Positions 9,735 through 18,894 of a DNA stretch of 64,000 nucleotides are shown piece after piece. Below the pieces are notes generated by a model. It saw nothing but the letters and a program-made list of their open reading frames with translations, made no database searches and had not been told where the DNA came from. The stretch is from Gordonia sp. ABSL11-1 (GTDB lineage: Bacteria > Actinomycetota > Actinomycetes > Mycobacteriales > Mycobacteriaceae): NCBI RefSeq assembly GCF_030315685.1, contig NZ_JASXSI010000024.1, forward strand, positions 20,202 through 84,201, in the 5' to 3' direction. The position numbers and the translations under genes were made by a program. Numbering within the stretch: the first letter of the stretch is position 1; every line of letters begins with the position of its first letter.

Positions 9735-11052
9735 GCGCACTCGTGTACTGACTTTCGGGTACCGCAAGACCCAGATGATCGCGGAAGGTGCTGCCCTCGT
9801 ACTCGTCACGGAGCAGCCCGCGCTTGCGCAGTTCCGGCACGACGTGATCGACGAATCGCTCGATACCTTCCGGGAAGTGCGTCGCGCTCACGTTGAACCC
9901 GTCGGAGGCACCGGAGCGGAACCAGAGCTCGAGATCGTCGGCGATCTGCTCGGGTGTTCCGACGAGATGCCTGATGGACGTGCGGTGTCCGAGCAGGATC
10001 TCTCGGAGAGTGAGGTCCTTGTTCTTCTCGAGTGCCTGCCACGCGGCATCGGTCAGGCCGTGCGAGATGTTCGCCTGGTCCCAGCCAGACGGACGAGCAG
10101 GAGGCCGCTTGTCGAGATCTGCCCGGCTCAGCGGGAGCTGAATACGTTCGGAGAGCTGGGCGAGCGAAGCATCGAGATCGATGTACTGATCGAGTTGAGC
10201 CAGGTGCTCCCGTGCCTCTTGCTCGGTGCTGCCCACGACCGGGTACACGCCCGAGAGCACGAAGACCTTCTCGGGGTCACGTCCCTGGGTCGCGACACGA
10301 CTCTTGATGTCGGCGTAGAAGTCCTGACCGTCGCCGACCGTGTGTCGAATGGTGTAGACGATGTCGGCATGCTTCGAGGCGAAGGTGCGGCCCAGTTCGG
10401 AGGCCCCGGCCTGAATCAGTACGGGATGGCGCTGCGGTGACGGGGGCAATTGCAGCGGACCACGTGACTTGAAGTACGTGCCAATGTGTTCCACGGCGTG
10501 GACCTTCGCGGGATCGATGAACACCCCGCCGGACTGGTCGCCGACGAACGCGTCGTCCTCCCAGCTGTCCCAGAGCTTGGTCACCAGATCGACGAACTCG
10601 TCTGCGCGCCCGTACCGGGTGTCGTGATCTGGCGCATCGACTCCGAAGTTGGAGGCGGCGTTCTGGTTCCACGTGGTGACGATGTTCCATCCTGCTCGCC
10701 CGTGCGAGATGTGATCCAGCGTCGAGAAGCGGCGTGCCAGGTTGTACGGCTCGTTGTAGGTCGTCGAGACCGTCGCGATGAGACCGATCCGGTCCGTCGA
10801 GACCGCGATGGCGGTGAGCGCGTCGATTGGATCGAGAGTGTGCCAAGGATGAGTCGGCACCGTCTCGCGCAGGGATGGGGTGTCAGAGAGGAACACCGCA
10901 TCGAAGGTGCCGCGCTCGGCCACCTGTGCGATCTTGATGTAGGTGTTGATATCCCAGAACTGCCGTGGATCGTCGACGACGCGCCAGCGCGCCGGGTGCG
11001 CGCCGAGGCCCGGATTGTAATTCACCGTGAGGTGAACTCGTCTCGAAGTCAT
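9727..11052 (-). CDS. LLM-class flavin-dependent monooxygenase (NtaA/SnaA/DszA family), first gene of operon
   Basis: A 441-residue luciferase-like monooxygenase with AERGTFDAVFLSD (46-57), LDHISHGRAGWNIVTTW (113-128) and PPSPQRHPVLIQAGAS in the FMN-binding half. The ATG at 11052 follows a GGGGGAAA purine tract. It is the promoter-proximal gene of a minus-strand run that continues through the SfnB-like enzyme, a second monooxygenase, the ABC importer and a third monooxygenase down to 425. Pairing of a DszA-like and a DszC-like enzyme is the arrangement seen in known sulfur-scavenging loci, but the sequence does not fix the substrate. Confidence 0.92.
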   Translation of the reverse strand: MTSRRVHLTVNYNPGLGAHPARWRVVDDPRQFWDINTYIKIAQVAERGTFDAVFLSDTPSLRETVPTHPWHTLDPIDALTAIAVSTDRIGLIATVSTTYNEPYNLARRFSTLDHISHGRAGWNIVTTWNQNAASNFGVDAPDHDTRYGRADEFVDLVTKLWDSWEDDAFVGDQSGGVFIDPAKVHAVEHIGTYFKSRGPLQLPPSPQRHPVLIQAGASELGRTFASKHADIVYTIRHTVGDGQDFYADIKSRVATQGRDPEKVFVLSGVYPVVGSTEQEAREHLAQLDQYIDLDASLAQLSERIQLPLSRADLDKRPPARPSGWDQANISHGLTDAAWQALEKNKDLTLREILLGHRTSIRHLVGTPEQIADDLELWFRSGASDGFNVSATHFPEGIERFVDHVVPELRKRGLLRDEYEGSTFRDHLGLAVPESQYTSAHV

Positions 11053-11355
11053 GTGATTTCCCCCAGCGGTCGATCTCGTCGGAAGTGTCTGTGGCGGAGA
11101 GCCGGTGAATGGGCCGTAGCAGACCTTATCGATCCCCGAGATGTTCGGTATCGTTTCAATTGCGCTGCGCTTAATTCGGTCTTCTGGAATGGATTGCCCA
11201 AGCGGGATCTGTGGATGGCAGTGCCGGCTCCCGACCAGGCGGCGGCAAGTCTCCCACTCTGCGTGATCACAACCATTGATCGCGTGGATTCACGCGGCTA
11301 ACTTGGCCGGTGCTGCCCCACCAATCCCGTGAGCCAATCCCGTGAGGAGACCGTC
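11053..11355. promoter_or_regulatory. Divergent intergenic region upstream of both the oxygenase operon and the DUF1684 gene
   Basis: About 300 bases separate two divergently transcribed genes, so promoters for both must lie here. The middle (about 11150-11180) is locally less GC-rich. I could not identify a convincing pair of -35/-10 hexamers or a long palindrome. A GAGGAG ribosome binding site at 11344-11349 serves the plus-strand gene. Confidence 0.4.
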
Positions 11356-12150
11356 GTGACCGAAACCTCTGCACCCCCGGTAGGCGACCGGGCGGTGGCC
11401 GCCCAGGAATGGGAACTCTGGCACGCCAACCGCGAGCAGCAGGTCTTCGGATCGCACGGCGTCGCCGCGATCGCGTCCCTCACCTGGCTCGACAGCGAAC
11501 CGGTCGAGATCGCCGGAGTGCCGGGGCGCTGGTCGACCGACGGCGATCAGCCACTCGCGACCGGGCTCTCCGACGACTTCTTCCTCGCGCCGGGTGAGGT
11601 TCGTGAGCTGCAGAGCGATTCGCTTTCCGGCAGCGAACCCCGCACATTGCAGTTGCGGGGTATCAAGCTCGGCGACGACGTGGCGCTCCTGGTGTTCGAC
11701 CCGCAGTCGCTGACACTTTCGCGCTACAGCGGCATCGCTTCTTTCGATTACGACCCTGCCTGGGTGGTCGGGGGCCGCTTCGAACCTGCGGACCCGGGAT
11801 CGGTCATCGGCGTCGATCACGAGCACGGCAAGAGGCTCGACGATCCGCTCGTCGGTGTGGTCCGCTTCGAGCACGCCGGAAACTCCTACGAGTTCGCGGC
11901 ATTCCCCTACCTCGAGGGTCGACTGCACATCACTTTCTCCGATGAGACCAGTGGGCACACCTCCGACAAGTACCGGTTCTTGACCCTCTCGGCGCCCGAC
12001 GCGGACGGCAATGTGGTTGTCGATTTCAACCGGGCCTACCTACCGCCCTGCTCGTTCAGCGATCAGTATCCATGCCCGATTCCGCCGGCACAGAATCGGC
12101 TGCCGTTCGCGGTGACGGCGGGAGAGACCTTCCCGATCAAGCGCGACTAG
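11356..12150 (+). CDS. DUF1684 domain-containing protein
   Basis: A 264-residue protein of the DUF1684 family, whose biochemical function is not established. It shows the family's N-terminal WELWHANREQQVF block and the conserved C-terminal segment with PPCSFSDQYPCPIPP and NRLPFAVTAGE, where two cysteines and the prolines are characteristic. No signal peptide or membrane segment is seen. The GTG at 11356 is chosen because GAGGAG stands at 11344-11349; an in-frame GTG at 11329 has no such site. The stop overlaps the stop of the convergent HxlR gene by a few bases. It is divergent from the oxygenase operon and could share its control. Confidence 0.85.
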   Translation: MTETSAPPVGDRAVAAQEWELWHANREQQVFGSHGVAAIASLTWLDSEPVEIAGVPGRWSTDGDQPLATGLSDDFFLAPGEVRELQSDSLSGSEPRTLQLRGIKLGDDVALLVFDPQSLTLSRYSGIASFDYDPAWVVGGRFEPADPGSVIGVDHEHGKRLDDPLVGVVRFEHAGNSYEFAAFPYLEGRLHITFSDETSGHTSDKYRFLTLSAPDADGNVVVDFNRAYLPPCSFSDQYPCPIPPAQNRLPFAVTAGETFPIKRD

Positions 12151-13082
12151 AGGATGTCGATATCGCGCCCGTGTAGTGGTCGCGCGCAAGCGCCGCAGTG
12201 CAGCTCTGGCCGGAAACCATTGCCGCAGGAGCGATGTCGCAGGATGAGCGCTGGTCCTTCGGGCGCCCGGAACCAGTGCTGACCCCAATCGATCATCATC
12301 GCGATGGCCGGGAAGAAGGCCTCGCCCTTGGCAGTCAGATGGTAGGTCGGCCAGTCCGACCGCTCCCGGCTCGCCCGGGTCTCCACGACGCCGAGGCGGG
12401 CGAACCGTGCCAGCCGGTCGGCGACGATCGACGGCGGAGCGCTGGTGCGTCTGGAGAAGTCGACGAACCGTGCGGCGCCCAGGAACAGCGCGCCGAGAAT
12501 GGCCGCCGACCACCGATTACCCAGTAATTCCATCGTGTGCGGCAGGAACTGAGCGGGGTGGCGCGCCCGGGCGGAGCGGCGGCGGTCGATTGATGCCGGC
12601 ACGCTGCGTGACCAGTCCCCGCTCGGCCCGAGCGACGTCGGTATGTCCGTGCGCCGCACGCTCTTGCCGCAGGCGCGACAGATGAGCAACGGAACGAAAT
12701 CGGAGTCGCATATCCGGTGGTGCATCCGCGGCAGGGCGGTTCCGGCATCCGGTGACCACTGCTGCTCCCAGGCCCACATGGCCAGCAAGATCGGCCACAC
12801 GCTGCGCCCGCGTTCGGTGAGCACGTACTCGAAGCGTTCGGGTCGTTGCTGGTAGGGCTGTCTGACGAGCGCCCCGGATGCGGTCAGTCCCGCCAGCCTG
12901 GCGGTCAGCACCGAATGCGAGATCGTGCCGTGCGCAAACCAGTCGCAGTAACGCCGGGTACCGGCGATGGCGTGCCGGAGAATCCAGAGATTCCACTCGT
13001 CGCCCAGAACACCGAGAGTGACCGCGATCGCGTTGTCCCCGCCGGGCGAGAGTCGGGTGTAGGCATCCTCGGGGTTGGCCAC
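12147..13082 (-). CDS. Tandem-duplicated HxlR-family transcriptional regulator
   Basis: A 311-residue protein made of two HxlR winged-helix modules in one chain. Usual HxlR proteins are about 110-160 residues and act as dimers. Module 1 (about 18-145) has LGVLGDEWNLWILRHA and ends with a CRACGKS motif. Module 2 (about 180-311) has MELLGNRWSAAILGAL and ends with CGACARP. Each winged helix is followed by a matching H-R-x-C...F-x-P...C-x-x-C tail, so the whole unit was duplicated. The start is GTG at 13082, 9 bp after the nitronate monooxygenase-like gene, with which it is probably co-transcribed. Binding as a covalent pseudo-dimer is an inference. Confidence 0.85.
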   Translation of the reverse strand: MANPEDAYTRLSPGGDNAIAVTLGVLGDEWNLWILRHAIAGTRRYCDWFAHGTISHSVLTARLAGLTASGALVRQPYQQRPERFEYVLTERGRSVWPILLAMWAWEQQWSPDAGTALPRMHHRICDSDFVPLLICRACGKSVRRTDIPTSLGPSGDWSRSVPASIDRRRSARARHPAQFLPHTMELLGNRWSAAILGALFLGAARFVDFSRRTSAPPSIVADRLARFARLGVVETRASRERSDWPTYHLTAKGEAFFPAIAMMIDWGQHWFRAPEGPALILRHRSCGNGFRPELHCGACARPLHGRDIDIL

Positions 13083-13091
13083 AATTGCGAA

Positions 13092-14057
13092 CTATAACGA
13101 CTGCCCGGCAAGTCGGTGGGTGTGGGTAACGAGCCCGGTGAAGCGATTCGCCGCCCGAATGTACTCGTCTTCGAGGCGGTCGACGATCTTGGCGACGGGA
13201 TCCACCGAGCGGATCGTCGCCAGACCCTGTCCGGCCGCCCACACGTCCTTCCAGCGTGCGGGCTGATCACCCGCGGAATCGTAGCTGCGCCGGTCGCCGT
13301 CGAATGCCATCGTGTCCGGGTCGTAGCCGTTGGCGATCAGACTCGGGCGCAACCACGACGCATCTGTGCCGGTGATCGCATCGCTGACCAGGATGTCCTC
13401 GAGGCCGTGGTCGACGATCATCTGCTTGTAGGCGTCGGTGGCCATACTCTCGGTGCTGGCCAGGAACCGGGTTCCCATGTAGACGAGGTCAGCGCCTGCG
13501 GTGATCGCACCGGCGACTCCGGCTCCGTCTGTGATCGCCCCGCCGACGGTGATGATCCCGTCGAAGAAGTCGCGCACCGCGCTGATGAACGCGAACGGTG
13601 ACAGATGTCCGGTGTGCCCGCCGGCTCCCGACGATACGCACGCAAGACCGTCGACACCGGTGGCGACCGCCTTGCGGGCCAGCGTCGGATTCACCACGTC
13701 GGCGATCACGATGCCCCCGTAGTTCTTGACGACCTCGACCACCGGGGCAGGTGATCCCAGTGCGGTGATCACGATGCCGGGGCGGTACTGCGCAATGAGC
13801 CGAAGGTCTTCTGCCAGACGAGTATTGGTTCGGTGGGTGACCAGATTGACCGCCCACGGGGTGTCGCCGGAACCGACCGCGTCATCGATGGTACCCATCC
13901 AGGAGTCGAGTGCGTCGATGGTTCTGCAGTTCGGTGTGGGAAATGAGCCGACTATCCTTGACCGGCAGGCCGCGATCACCAGATCGGGACCCGACACGAG
14001 AAACATGGGTGCGGCCACGACGGGCAACCGCAAGTGTTCGACGAGATCGGCAGGCAT
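13092..14057 (-). CDS. Nitronate monooxygenase / NAD(P)H-dependent flavin oxidoreductase family protein
   Basis: A 321-residue FMN-binding TIM-barrel protein of the nitronate monooxygenase (2-nitropropane dioxygenase) family. LRLPVVAAPMFLVSGP at the N-terminus, GVDGLACVSSGAGGHTGH (with the usual active-site region His) and GAITAGADLVYMGTRFL in the phosphate-binding part are visible. The ATG at 14057 is preceded by AAGGAG at good spacing, so I prefer it over an upstream ATG at 14126 that overlaps the thiolase gene. In family members this can be nitronate oxidation or a quinone/enoyl-type reduction; context with thiolases and a CoA ligase suggests work on a carbon skeleton. Confidence 0.88.
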   Translation of the reverse strand: MPADLVEHLRLPVVAAPMFLVSGPDLVIAACRSRIVGSFPTPNCRTIDALDSWMGTIDDAVGSGDTPWAVNLVTHRTNTRLAEDLRLIAQYRPGIVITALGSPAPVVEVVKNYGGIVIADVVNPTLARKAVATGVDGLACVSSGAGGHTGHLSPFAFISAVRDFFDGIITVGGAITDGAGVAGAITAGADLVYMGTRFLASTESMATDAYKQMIVDHGLEDILVSDAITGTDASWLRPSLIANGYDPDTMAFDGDRRSYDSAGDQPARWKDVWAAGQGLATIRSVDPVAKIVDRLEDEYIRAANRFTGLVTHTHRLAGQSL

Positions 14058-14122
14058 AAGGGCTCCTTGTTGGGGGACAACCGGATCGGATGCGGCTCTG
14101 GTGGCGGCGGTGCGCGGGATGC

Positions 14123-15346
14123 TCACCGTCCGACGACGAAACTCGCGACGGTGGTGGTCGACCCGCCGAAGTTCAGGGTGGCGGCCCGGCGCGCTCGGTC
14201 GACCTGGTAATCGCCTGCGGCGCCGACGATCTGCCGGTGGCAGTCGAGCAACATCCGGATCCCGGTGGCACCGACGGGATGACCAGCGCCGAGCAGTCCA
14301 CCGCTGGGGTTCATCGCCACCCGGCCGCCGCCGATCTCGAGTTCTCCGGATTTGACCGCGCGCCAGGACTGACCGGGCTCGGTGAGCCCGAAGTGGTCGA
14401 TGGCCATGTACTCGCTGGCGGTGAAGCAGTCATGGGTCTCGATCAGGTCGAGGCCGTCGACATCGTCTGTGCCACTGCGCCTGAAGGCGTCTGCGATGGT
14501 CTGCGCGACGTGGGGGAAGATCAGTGGGGCACCGGCGCTGTATGCGAGTTTGTCGGCCAGCGACAGGCCGACGGTACGGTGGCCCCAGCCGAGGATCTTC
14601 GAGCAGGCAGTGGCCTGGCCGCGGTGGCCGGCCAGGAAACGATCTGTCACCAGCACCACTCCGGCACCGCCGTCGGTGAGCGGTCCGCAGTCGGCCTTGT
14701 GCATCCGGCCCTCGACCACCGGATTCGCCTGGGGATCCGCGGTGAACGAGGCGTCGCTGAATGTCCAGTCCCTGGACTGGGCCCGAGGATTGCTCCGCGC
14801 GTTGCGGGTGTTGAGTTCCGCGATGCGCCAGAGATCCTCGGCCGCCAGTCCGTAGCGGCGGTCGTACTCGTCGGCCACCTGGCTGAACATGTACGGCCAC
14901 ATGTAGTTCGCGTCGGTGCCCTCGCGGCCGACCCAGGCGGCCCCGGCCATGTTCTTGGCGCCCTGGTCGCCGGGAACGTTCTTCTCCAATTCGACCCCGA
15001 GGACGAGTGCGCAGTCATACCGGCCCGACTGCAGGTCGGCCATCGCGGAGAGGACGGACAGGGAACCCGACGCGCACGCACCCTCGTGGCGGGTCGCCGG
15101 TACGCCCCACAATTCCGGTCGCACCGACGCCGGCATCGCCGCGAGGTGTCCCTGGCCGGAGTAGACCTGGCCGAACGCGTTGCCGAGATGAATCACCTCC
15201 ACCTCGGCCGGCTCGACGAGCGCCGCGGCGAGGGTGCCGTCGACGATCTCGGCGGTGAGCGAGGCGAGATCGCCGCCCTCTCGGGTGATGTTGCGGGCAA
15301 AATCCGACTGATATCCGCCTGCGATCCACACGGGGTCAATGGTCAT
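14123..15346 (-). CDS. Thiolase-like protein (SCP-x/acetyl-CoA acetyltransferase type)
   Basis: A 407-residue thiolase-fold protein. The acylated cysteine lies in GACASGSLS (C91). HPVGATG supplies the His of the second half, and the C-terminus has FGGSTTTVASFVVG in place of the CxGGG motif of classical degradative thiolases. Replacement of the second cysteine is usual in SCP-x thiolase-like proteins, which often work in side-chain cleavage together with accessory proteins. It is the first gene of a minus-strand group with the nitronate monooxygenase-like enzyme and the HxlR regulator. It is divergent from the carotenoid oxygenase operon, with which it likely shares regulation and pathway. Confidence 0.88.
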   Translation of the reverse strand: MTIDPVWIAGGYQSDFARNITREGGDLASLTAEIVDGTLAAALVEPAEVEVIHLGNAFGQVYSGQGHLAAMPASVRPELWGVPATRHEGACASGSLSVLSAMADLQSGRYDCALVLGVELEKNVPGDQGAKNMAGAAWVGREGTDANYMWPYMFSQVADEYDRRYGLAAEDLWRIAELNTRNARSNPRAQSRDWTFSDASFTADPQANPVVEGRMHKADCGPLTDGGAGVVLVTDRFLAGHRGQATACSKILGWGHRTVGLSLADKLAYSAGAPLIFPHVAQTIADAFRRSGTDDVDGLDLIETHDCFTASEYMAIDHFGLTEPGQSWRAVKSGELEIGGGRVAMNPSGGLLGAGHPVGATGIRMLLDCHRQIVGAAGDYQVDRARRAATLNFGGSTTTVASFVVGR

Positions 15347-15582
15347 GGGTACGTCGCTTTCGGGAGTTGGGTGCTGCAGTGAGACAGCAACCAGGGTTAC
15401 TACAACTAGAAGAGTAACCTGTTAGAGGCGGTAATGAAAACATGCGGAGTGATCTTGACAACACCAGTGCGACGAGTAACTCTGTTAGTTGAACGATAAC
15501 GGCCCGGGAATGATGCCCCCGATCGGCACCAGCCGGCGCGACGGTCCGTGGTCGCACAAAACAATGCCAAGGCAGGAGAGAC
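15347..15582. promoter_or_regulatory. Divergent promoter region with repeated GTAAC/GTTAC half-sites
   Basis: Between the divergent thiolase-like and carotenoid oxygenase genes lies an inverted repeat GGTTACT (15394-15400) / AGTAACC (15412-15418). A related direct repeat also occurs: GAGTAACCTGTTAG (15411-15424) and GAGTAACTCTGTTAG (15473-15487). A TTGACA at 15454-15459 could be a -35 box for the plus-strand operon, which would place the second repeat over its -10 region. The spacing suggests operators for a local regulator; the adjacent HxlR protein is a candidate. Functional assignment is inference. Confidence 0.5.
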
Positions 15583-17103
15583 ATGATGGATGTGGACATA
15601 GTCGGCCGACTGCTCTCAACCCTTCCCACAGACGACGATCACCCCTATCGGAGCGGGCCGTGGCGGCCGCAGACCACCGAATGGGTTGCCGACGATCTCG
15701 AGGCGGTGTCCGGCGAGATCCCGGCCGACCTCGACGGCGTCTACTTGCGCAACACTGAGAACCCGTTGCATCCGGCCGTACGCAACTACCATCCGTTCGA
15801 CGGCGACGGCATGATTCACGTGGTCGGCTTCCGTGACGGAAAGGCCTTCTACCGCAACCGCTTCGTCCGGACCGACGGGCTACTCGCCGAGCAGGAGGCC
15901 CGCCGTGCGCTGTGGGCAGGCTGCTCGGAGATGCCCGACTGGGCGGTTCGCGAGGACGGCTGGGGTGCGCGCAGGCGAATGAAGGACGCCTCCAGCACCG
16001 ACATCATCGTCCACCGCGGCAACGCGCTGTCGAGTTTCTGGATGTGCGGCGACCTCTATCGGCTCGACCCCTACTCCGCGCAGACCCTGGGCAAAGAAGA
16101 CTGGAACGGGTCCTTCCCCTACCACCTCGGGGTGTCGGCTCACCCCAAGGTCGATGCGCGCACCGGCGAGTTGCTGTTCTTCAACTACGGCAAGGACGAG
16201 CCCTTCATGCACTACGGCGTGGTCGACGAGAACAACGACCTCGTGCACTATGCCGACGTGCCGCTGCCGGGCCCGCGGCTGCCCCACGATATGGCCTACA
16301 CCGAGAACTATGCGATTCTCAACGACCTGCCCCTGTTCTGGGACGAGCAGATGCTCGCTCACGGGGTGCACCATCCGCGGTTCCACCCCGATCGTCCCTC
16401 GCGTTTCGCGGTCATCCCGCGCCGCGGAGACACCGCCGACATCCGTTGGTTCGAGGCGGATCCCACCTATGTGCTGCACTTCACCAACGCCTATGAAGAC
16501 GGTGACGAGATCGTTCTGGAGGGCTTTCATCAGGGGCAGCCGGAGCCGTCGGGTGACGGCATCACCGACAAGTGGCAGAAGGCGTTCCGCTTCCTGGCCC
16601 TTGACCACATGCAGTCCAAGCTCTACCGCTGGCGACTGAACCTCGCGACCGGCATGGTCAAGGAGGAACCGCTGACCGAGCGGGTCACCGAGTTCGGCAT
16701 GATCAACGGCGACTACCAGAGCCGGGCACACCGCTACGTCTACGCGGCAAGTGGCGTGGACGGCTGGTTCCTGTTCAACGGCCTCGTTCGCCACGACACC
16801 CAAACCGGCGCCGAAGAGTCCTACCACCTCGGCGAGGGCGTGTATGGCAGCGAAGCCTCGATGGCACCCCGCGTCGGGAGCACCGCCGAAGACGACGGGT
16901 ACTTGGTCACACTGACGACCGACGTCGACGCCGACGCGTCGTACTGCGTGGTCTTCGACGCGGCACGCATCGGCGACGGTCCGGTATGCACACTCAGGCT
17001 GCCGGAGCGGATTTCCAGCGGAACCCATTCCACGTGGGCGCCCGGCCATGAACTGCGCCGCTGGCAGGAGACCGACACGGCGGCCCAGGCCATCGGCCTT
17101 TGA
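15583..17103 (+). CDS. Carotenoid/lignostilbene cleavage oxygenase (RPE65 family)
   Basis: A 506-residue non-haem iron(II) dioxygenase that cleaves a conjugated double bond of a carotenoid, apocarotenoid or stilbene to two carbonyl products. The four iron-ligand histidines are all present: H187 (SAHPK), H235 (LPHDMAY), H299 (VLHFTN) and H482 (GTHSTW). The family's GVYLRNTENP and FDGDGMIH blocks are near the N-terminus. AGGAGA precedes tandem ATG codons at 15583/15586. It is the first gene of an operon with an acyl-CoA synthetase (57 bp downstream) and a thiolase, suggesting that a cleavage product is activated and shortened. The substrate cannot be read from sequence. Confidence 0.93.
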   Translation: MMDVDIVGRLLSTLPTDDDHPYRSGPWRPQTTEWVADDLEAVSGEIPADLDGVYLRNTENPLHPAVRNYHPFDGDGMIHVVGFRDGKAFYRNRFVRTDGLLAEQEARRALWAGCSEMPDWAVREDGWGARRRMKDASSTDIIVHRGNALSSFWMCGDLYRLDPYSAQTLGKEDWNGSFPYHLGVSAHPKVDARTGELLFFNYGKDEPFMHYGVVDENNDLVHYADVPLPGPRLPHDMAYTENYAILNDLPLFWDEQMLAHGVHHPRFHPDRPSRFAVIPRRGDTADIRWFEADPTYVLHFTNAYEDGDEIVLEGFHQGQPEPSGDGITDKWQKAFRFLALDHMQSKLYRWRLNLATGMVKEEPLTERVTEFGMINGDYQSRAHRYVYAASGVDGWFLFNGLVRHDTQTGAEESYHLGEGVYGSEASMAPRVGSTAEDDGYLVTLTTDVDADASYCVVFDAARIGDGPVCTLRLPERISSGTHSTWAPGHELRRWQETDTAAQAIGL

Positions 17104-17160
17104 CGCGCCACGCGTTGCGCCGCCCCCGAAGACCGTCGTCTCAGGAAGATAGGAATCCAG

Positions 17161-18885
17161 ATGAATCGTGCTGTCCGCGGACTGCACCCCCGATCCCGTG
17201 TCGATGACTACGTTTCCCGTGGGTGGTGGACCACGGCGACACTCGACGAGATCTTCCGCGACCAGGTTGGCGCCCGAGGCGACGCCCAGGCGATCGTCGA
17301 CCCGGCAAACCGGCGCGATCTCGTCGGTTCCGACCCGCGGCGACTGACCTGGGCCGAGTTGGGATCGGAAGTGACCGCGCTGTCGGCTCGTCTGCTGGAA
17401 CTGGGGGTACGGCGCGGCGACGTGATCGGCGTCCAGCTTCCCAACTCCATCGAACTGGTGGAGACCTATTTGGCCGGCTGGGGCATCGGTGCGGTGATCT
17501 CGCCATTGGCCATGCAGTACCGCGCTTATGAGTTCATCAGCATGGCCAACCAAGCCGAATTCTCGATCATGCTGAGCACCAACCACTTCGGTGATCGCGG
17601 CCCGGCCGCTGAGCTTGCCGCGGTCGCCACGCAGGTGCCATCGCTTCGCGCACTCATCACCATCGGTGCGCCCGAAGAAGACACCGGTGTCGCCGATGTG
17701 CACCTGAGCCCCGCCGCGGCGGACGACGCCGACGAGGCGGCGGTCGCAGATCATCGTGCCAACGATCCGAACGACGCCAATGACGCGGCCACCATCTGTT
17801 GGACGTCAGGAACCGAGGGAGTGCCCAAAGGCGTGATGCGCGCCCATCTCGACTGGATCGGCTTCTCCCCGCCCACCATTGACGGCCCCGCAGTGGTCAC
17901 CTCCGATGTTCTGCTCAATCCCTTTCCGATGATCAACATGGCGGGCATCAACGGAATGCTGCTGCCGTGGCTGATCTGCGGAACGACTCTCGTCCAGCAT
18001 CATCCCTTCGACCCGCCGAGCTTCTTCGCGCAGATCGCCCGCGAACGCGTGACCTACACGCTGGTGCCGCCCGCATTGCTCTGGCGCCTGCTCAACGACG
18101 AAGACCTGCTCGCGACCATCGACCTGTCGAGTCTGACGCGGATCGGATCCGGTTCGGCACCCCTGCAGCCGGCAATGGTGCGAGGGTGGCAGGAACGTCA
18201 TGGGCTTTCGGTCATCAACTTCTTCGGATCCAACGAGGGAGTGTCGTTGCTGTCGAGTCCGGAGGACTTTCCCGATCCCGACGATCGCGCCCGCTTCTTC
18301 CCGCGCTATGGTGCGCCGGGGGTGTCCTGGACCGGTCGGATGGCCAACCGGATCACCATGAAGCTCATCGATATCGACACAGGAGCCGAGATCACCGGGC
18401 CGGGGAAGCCCGGCGAACTACGCATGGCCGGTCCCGGCGTGTTTCCCGGCTATCTGCATGGTGACACGCTGGCCTCTCCCTTCGATGACGAAGGATTGCT
18501 CAAGACCGGGGACATGTTCGAGATCGCCGGGGACCGCGGTGAGTTCCTTCGCTACGTCGACCGGTGCAAGGATCTGGTGATCCGGGGCGGCATGAACATC
18601 GCGCCCGCCGAACTCGAAGCCCTCATCGCCGAACATCCCGCGGTCGCCGACGTCGCCGTGATCGGCGATCACGACGACGCTCTGGGTGAAAAGGTGGCTG
18701 CCGTGGTGACACTGAACCCCGGAACCGGCCTGAGTCTCGACGAACTGGTTGCCTTCCTGCGCGGCAAGCACATTGCTTCGTTCAAGCTCCCGGAACGTCT
18801 CGAGATCAGGGATACCTTGCCGCGCAATGCCGTCGGGAAACTCGTCAAGCGTGAACTCCGCCGACGGCCCGCAGTCGCCGGCTGA
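17161..18885 (+). CDS. Acyl-CoA synthetase (class I adenylate-forming enzyme)
   Basis: A 574-residue AMP-binding enzyme that activates a carboxylic acid to its CoA thioester. The ATP-grasping loop TSGTEGVPKG begins at T215, the adenine-site FFGSNEG is in the middle, and the hinge/core motifs LKTGDMFE, YVDRCKD and IRGGMNIAP are near the C-terminus. The catalytic lysine is in the final PRNAVGKLVKREL segment. It lies between the carotenoid oxygenase and thiolase genes on the same strand, so a product acid of the oxygenase step (after aldehyde oxidation) or a related fatty acid is the likely substrate; this is inference. Confidence 0.93.
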   Translation: MNRAVRGLHPRSRVDDYVSRGWWTTATLDEIFRDQVGARGDAQAIVDPANRRDLVGSDPRRLTWAELGSEVTALSARLLELGVRRGDVIGVQLPNSIELVETYLAGWGIGAVISPLAMQYRAYEFISMANQAEFSIMLSTNHFGDRGPAAELAAVATQVPSLRALITIGAPEEDTGVADVHLSPAAADDADEAAVADHRANDPNDANDAATICWTSGTEGVPKGVMRAHLDWIGFSPPTIDGPAVVTSDVLLNPFPMINMAGINGMLLPWLICGTTLVQHHPFDPPSFFAQIARERVTYTLVPPALLWRLLNDEDLLATIDLSSLTRIGSGSAPLQPAMVRGWQERHGLSVINFFGSNEGVSLLSSPEDFPDPDDRARFFPRYGAPGVSWTGRMANRITMKLIDIDTGAEITGPGKPGELRMAGPGVFPGYLHGDTLASPFDDEGLLKTGDMFEIAGDRGEFLRYVDRCKDLVIRGGMNIAPAELEALIAEHPAVADVAVIGDHDDALGEKVAAVVTLNPGTGLSLDELVAFLRGKHIASFKLPERLEIRDTLPRNAVGKLVKRELRRRPAVAG

Positions 18886-18894
18886 GGCGCCACG

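Noticed and set aside
425..11052. A classical dszABC dibenzothiophene desulfurisation operon
   Set aside because: DszA- and DszC-like families are present, but there is no DszB-type desulfinase gene, and the ABC importer and three DszA-like genes do not fit the dsz layout.
14090..15382. A 430-codon open frame on the plus strand
   Set aside because: It lies antisense to the thiolase-like gene with its catalytic motifs, and the translation has no recognisable domain.
15880..17754. A 624-codon open frame on the minus strand
   Set aside because: It runs antisense to the carotenoid oxygenase and CoA ligase genes, which have clear motifs and starts. Long antisense frames are common in DNA with GC-rich third positions, and this one shows no domain.
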